Assembly (NCBI GenBank): GCA_015066165.1
Contig: SVOX01000083.1
Location: forward strand, 1-7,350
Length of the DNA stretch: 7,350 nt
Direction: 5' to 3'
From: Oscillospiraceae bacterium
GTDB taxonomy: Bacteria; Bacillota; Clostridia; Oscillospirales; Acutalibacteraceae
Shown here: positions 5,931-7,350 of the stretch, one piece after another
Layout: each line of letters begins with the position of its first letter
How positions within the stretch are numbered: position 1 is the first letter of the stretch
Notes under the pieces: generated by a model
What the model was told of the DNA's origin: nothing
Seen by the model: only the letters and a program-made list of their open reading frames with translations
Databases searched by the model: none
Program-made: the position numbers and the translations under genes

Positions 5931-5938
5931 TAAACTTT

Positions 5939-5980
5939 CGCCCGAGTGAAAACACTCTCTCGGGCGACTTTTTCATTTTT
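5939..5980 (+). terminator. Intrinsic terminator of the infC-rpmI-rplT operon
   Basis: CGCCCGAG (5939-5946) pairs perfectly with CTCGGGCG (5959-5966). An alternative fold adds AGTG/CACT inside the CGCCCG/CGGGCG outer stem. T-rich sequence follows (TTTTT at 5969-5973 and again at 5976-5980). It begins 8 nt after the rplT stop. Confidence 0.9.
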
Positions 5981-5995
5981 AAAGAGGGTGAAAAA

Positions 5996-6775
5996 ATGGA
6001 AAATTTTAAGAAAATAACCAGTAAAGATAATTCACTTATCAAACTTGTTTGCGCTTTGCAAAGTTCACGTAAAGCACGTTTAGAACACAATTTGTTTGTT
6101 CTTGAAGGGGTTAGAATTTGTGACGATGCCTGCAGTTGTGAAATCAGGTTTGATAAGTTAATTATAAGCGAAACTGCTTTTTCTAAATATGAATCGGCAG
6201 TAAAAAGTTTTGAAAAGAACTCAAATGAATGCTATCTTTTGCCCGATAGTTTGTTTAAAAAAATCAGCGATACAACCTCCCCTCAAGGCATTATCGCATT
6301 GGCTTCAATGCCGAAAATGAATAATACTATAAACAAAAACGGCAGATATATTGCACTTGAAAACTTGGCTGACCCTTCTAATTTGGGGGCTATAAGCCGT
6401 ACCGCCGAAGCATTGGGAGTTAGCGGGATAATTTTGTCTTCTGACAGTTGTGACCCGTACTCACCTAAAAGCATTCGTGCTTCTATGGGTACTTTGTTTA
6501 GAATGCCGTTAATTATTTTTGATGATTTTTCAAAAGCAATTAGCGAAAGCGGTTTAAAATCGTTTGCCTGTGTGGTTGATAAAAATGCAAAATCTATTAC
6601 CGAAGTTAGTTTTGAAAACGGTTCGGTGGTAATAATTGGCAATGAAGCAAATGGATTAACAGAAAAAACAAAGCAAACCGCAAACGAGCAAATTACTATT
6701 AAGATGAGCGGTAAAGCCGAGTCTTTAAATGCGGCAACTGCTGCGGCTATTTCTATTTGGGAAATGATGAAATGA
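5996..6775 (+). CDS. SpoU/TrmH-family RNA 2'-O-ribose methyltransferase
   Basis: The 259-residue product has the SPOUT organisation of TrmH/RlmB-type enzymes, which transfer a methyl group from SAM to a ribose 2'-OH of tRNA or rRNA. An N-terminal substrate-binding domain (about residues 10-105, with KARLEHNLFVLEGVR) precedes the trefoil-knot domain. Motif 1 is ENLADPSNLGAISRTAEALG (122-141) with N129 and the catalytic R135; motif 2 is IIGNEANGL (213-221); motif 3 is MSGKAESLNAATAAAI (237-252) with S243 and N245. It resembles the B. subtilis YsgA type, but the RNA target cannot be read from sequence. The start is ATG 5996, with GAGGG (5984-5988) 7 nt upstream. I see no promoter after the rplT terminator, so expression may depend on read-through. 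The TGA stop overlaps the dprA start. Confidence 0.93.
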   Translation: MENFKKITSKDNSLIKLVCALQSSRKARLEHNLFVLEGVRICDDACSCEIRFDKLIISETAFSKYESAVKSFEKNSNECYLLPDSLFKKISDTTSPQGIIALASMPKMNNTINKNGRYIALENLADPSNLGAISRTAEALGVSGIILSSDSCDPYSPKSIRASMGTLFRMPLIIFDDFSKAISESGLKSFACVVDKNAKSITEVSFENGSVVIIGNEANGLTEKTKQTANEQITIKMSGKAESLNAATAAAISIWEMMK

Positions 6776-7350
6776 AATATTACGTTTGGCTTCAACTGTG
6801 TTTAGGTCAAGGCAGCAAGACCTTTTCAAACCTGTTAGAAAAGGAACTTTTGCCAAAAGATGTTTATTCGATGACTGCGCTGATGCGAAAACAGGTTGGT
6901 GTTTTTTCAAAAGGTGAACTTGAAAAAATGCTTAAAACGCCTATTGAAGACGCAGTAAAAATCATTGATGAATGTAATAAAAAGAAAATTAAAATTATAA
7001 AGTACACCGATGAAAAATACCCCAACACCCTTAAAACTATTTGTAATCCACCTATAGTTTTGTACGTGAAGGGGAGTTTGCCTGACTTTGATAACACCCC
7101 CGTTATTTCGATAGTGGGGCCAAGAAAAGTTTCGGAATTTGGTAAAAAGGCGTCTTATTCTTTGAGTTATCGCCTTGGCAAAGCAGGTTTTATTGTTGTA
7201 AGCGGCGGTGCTGTTGGAAGTGACACTTATGCTCACATAGGCGCTTTAAAAGCGGATGCTAAAACTGTGCTTGTTATGGGTTGCGGTTTTAACGTGAGTT
7301 ATTTGGAAGAAAACCGTGCTTTAAGGGAACATATCGAAAAATGCGGTTGT
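6772..7350 (+). CDS. dprA: DNA processing protein DprA (Smf), N-terminal 193 codons; gene continues beyond the window
   Basis: The frame opens with ATG 6772 inside the ATGA overlap with the methyltransferase stop and stays open to the last base. No clear Shine-Dalgarno is present, so translational coupling is likely. An N-terminal helical region (about residues 1-80) precedes the Rossmann-like DprA domain. Visible motifs are YPNTLKTICNPPIVLYVKG, SIVGPRKVSEFGKKAS (I114 to R118 region), VVSGGAVGSDTYAHIGAL (S144 to D151 and on) and VLVMGCGFNVSYLEENRALREHI. DprA protects incoming single-stranded DNA and loads RecA during transformation. It is also kept in many bacteria not known to be competent. 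The common SGLARGID motif reads SGGAVGSD here, a divergent version. The C-terminal part and stop lie outside the window. Confidence 0.92.
   Translation, partial: MKYYVWLQLCLGQGSKTFSNLLEKELLPKDVYSMTALMRKQVGVFSKGELEKMLKTPIEDAVKIIDECNKKKIKIIKYTDEKYPNTLKTICNPPIVLYVKGSLPDFDNTPVISIVGPRKVSEFGKKASYSLSYRLGKAGFIVVSGGAVGSDTYAHIGALKADAKTVLVMGCGFNVSYLEENRALREHIEKCGC

Noticed and set aside
6283..6795. Minus-strand open frame of 170 codons opposite the methyltransferase gene
   Set aside because: The plus strand shows all SpoU motifs in order; the antisense product shows no recognisable family features and no ribosome binding site.
6864..7236. Minus-strand open frames of 77 and 109 codons near the right edge
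   Set aside because: They are shadows of dprA, whose plus-strand frame is open to the window end and carries clear DprA motifs.
1..7350. A previously undescribed defence, mobile or biosynthetic system
   Set aside because: Every sizeable plausible reading frame belongs to a well-known housekeeping or competence-related family, and the gene order is conventional. Nothing supports a novel system beyond the regulatory and repeat observations listed.

Overview
This is ordinary chromosomal DNA from a low-GC, Gram-positive-type bacterium, most likely a member of the Clostridia (Firmicutes/Bacillota). I cannot name the genus. The evidence is an A/T-rich coding style, strong GGAGG-type ribosome binding sites, an S-box (SAM-I) riboswitch controlling metK by transcription termination, an infC-rpmI-rplT operon with a leader attenuator, and a recD2-comF-mreB gene string. 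Every gene reads on the + strand. I see no prophage, insertion sequence, CRISPR array or rRNA/tRNA gene, and no previously undescribed system. The most interesting material is regulatory RNA and one intergenic repeat-like patch.

Positions 1-3073 hold a tightly packed gene string: the C-terminal end of a RecD2-type helicase, a ComF-family phosphoribosyltransferase, an MreB-family actin-like protein and a class I/II PLP aminotransferase. The genes overlap or are separated by 2 and 10 nt, so they are probably co-transcribed from a promoter to the left of the window.

Positions 3074-3430 (357 nt) contain no gene. The first ~107 nt hold three GC-richer palindromes that look like dispersed repeat elements. 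These are followed by an A/T-rich spacer, a strong extended -10 promoter, a SAM-I riboswitch and its intrinsic terminator. This is the control region of metK (3431-4618), which encodes S-adenosylmethionine synthetase; the product SAM is the expected ligand of the switch.

Positions 4604-5980 are a separate translation operon. Its promoter has both consensus hexamers, and the -35 box lies in the last codons of metK. A structured leader ending in an attenuator-like terminator precedes infC (IF3, apparently with an ATC start codon), rpmI (bL35) and rplT (bL20). The operon closes with a strong terminator.

Positions 5996-7350 hold a SpoU/TrmH-family RNA methyltransferase, which probably uses SAM, and the first 193 codons of dprA, coupled to it by an ATGA stop/start overlap. 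The dprA reading frame is still open at the window edge. The comF gene on the left, dprA on the right and the RecD2-type helicase are all DNA uptake or DNA processing functions, but here they lie in separate transcription units.
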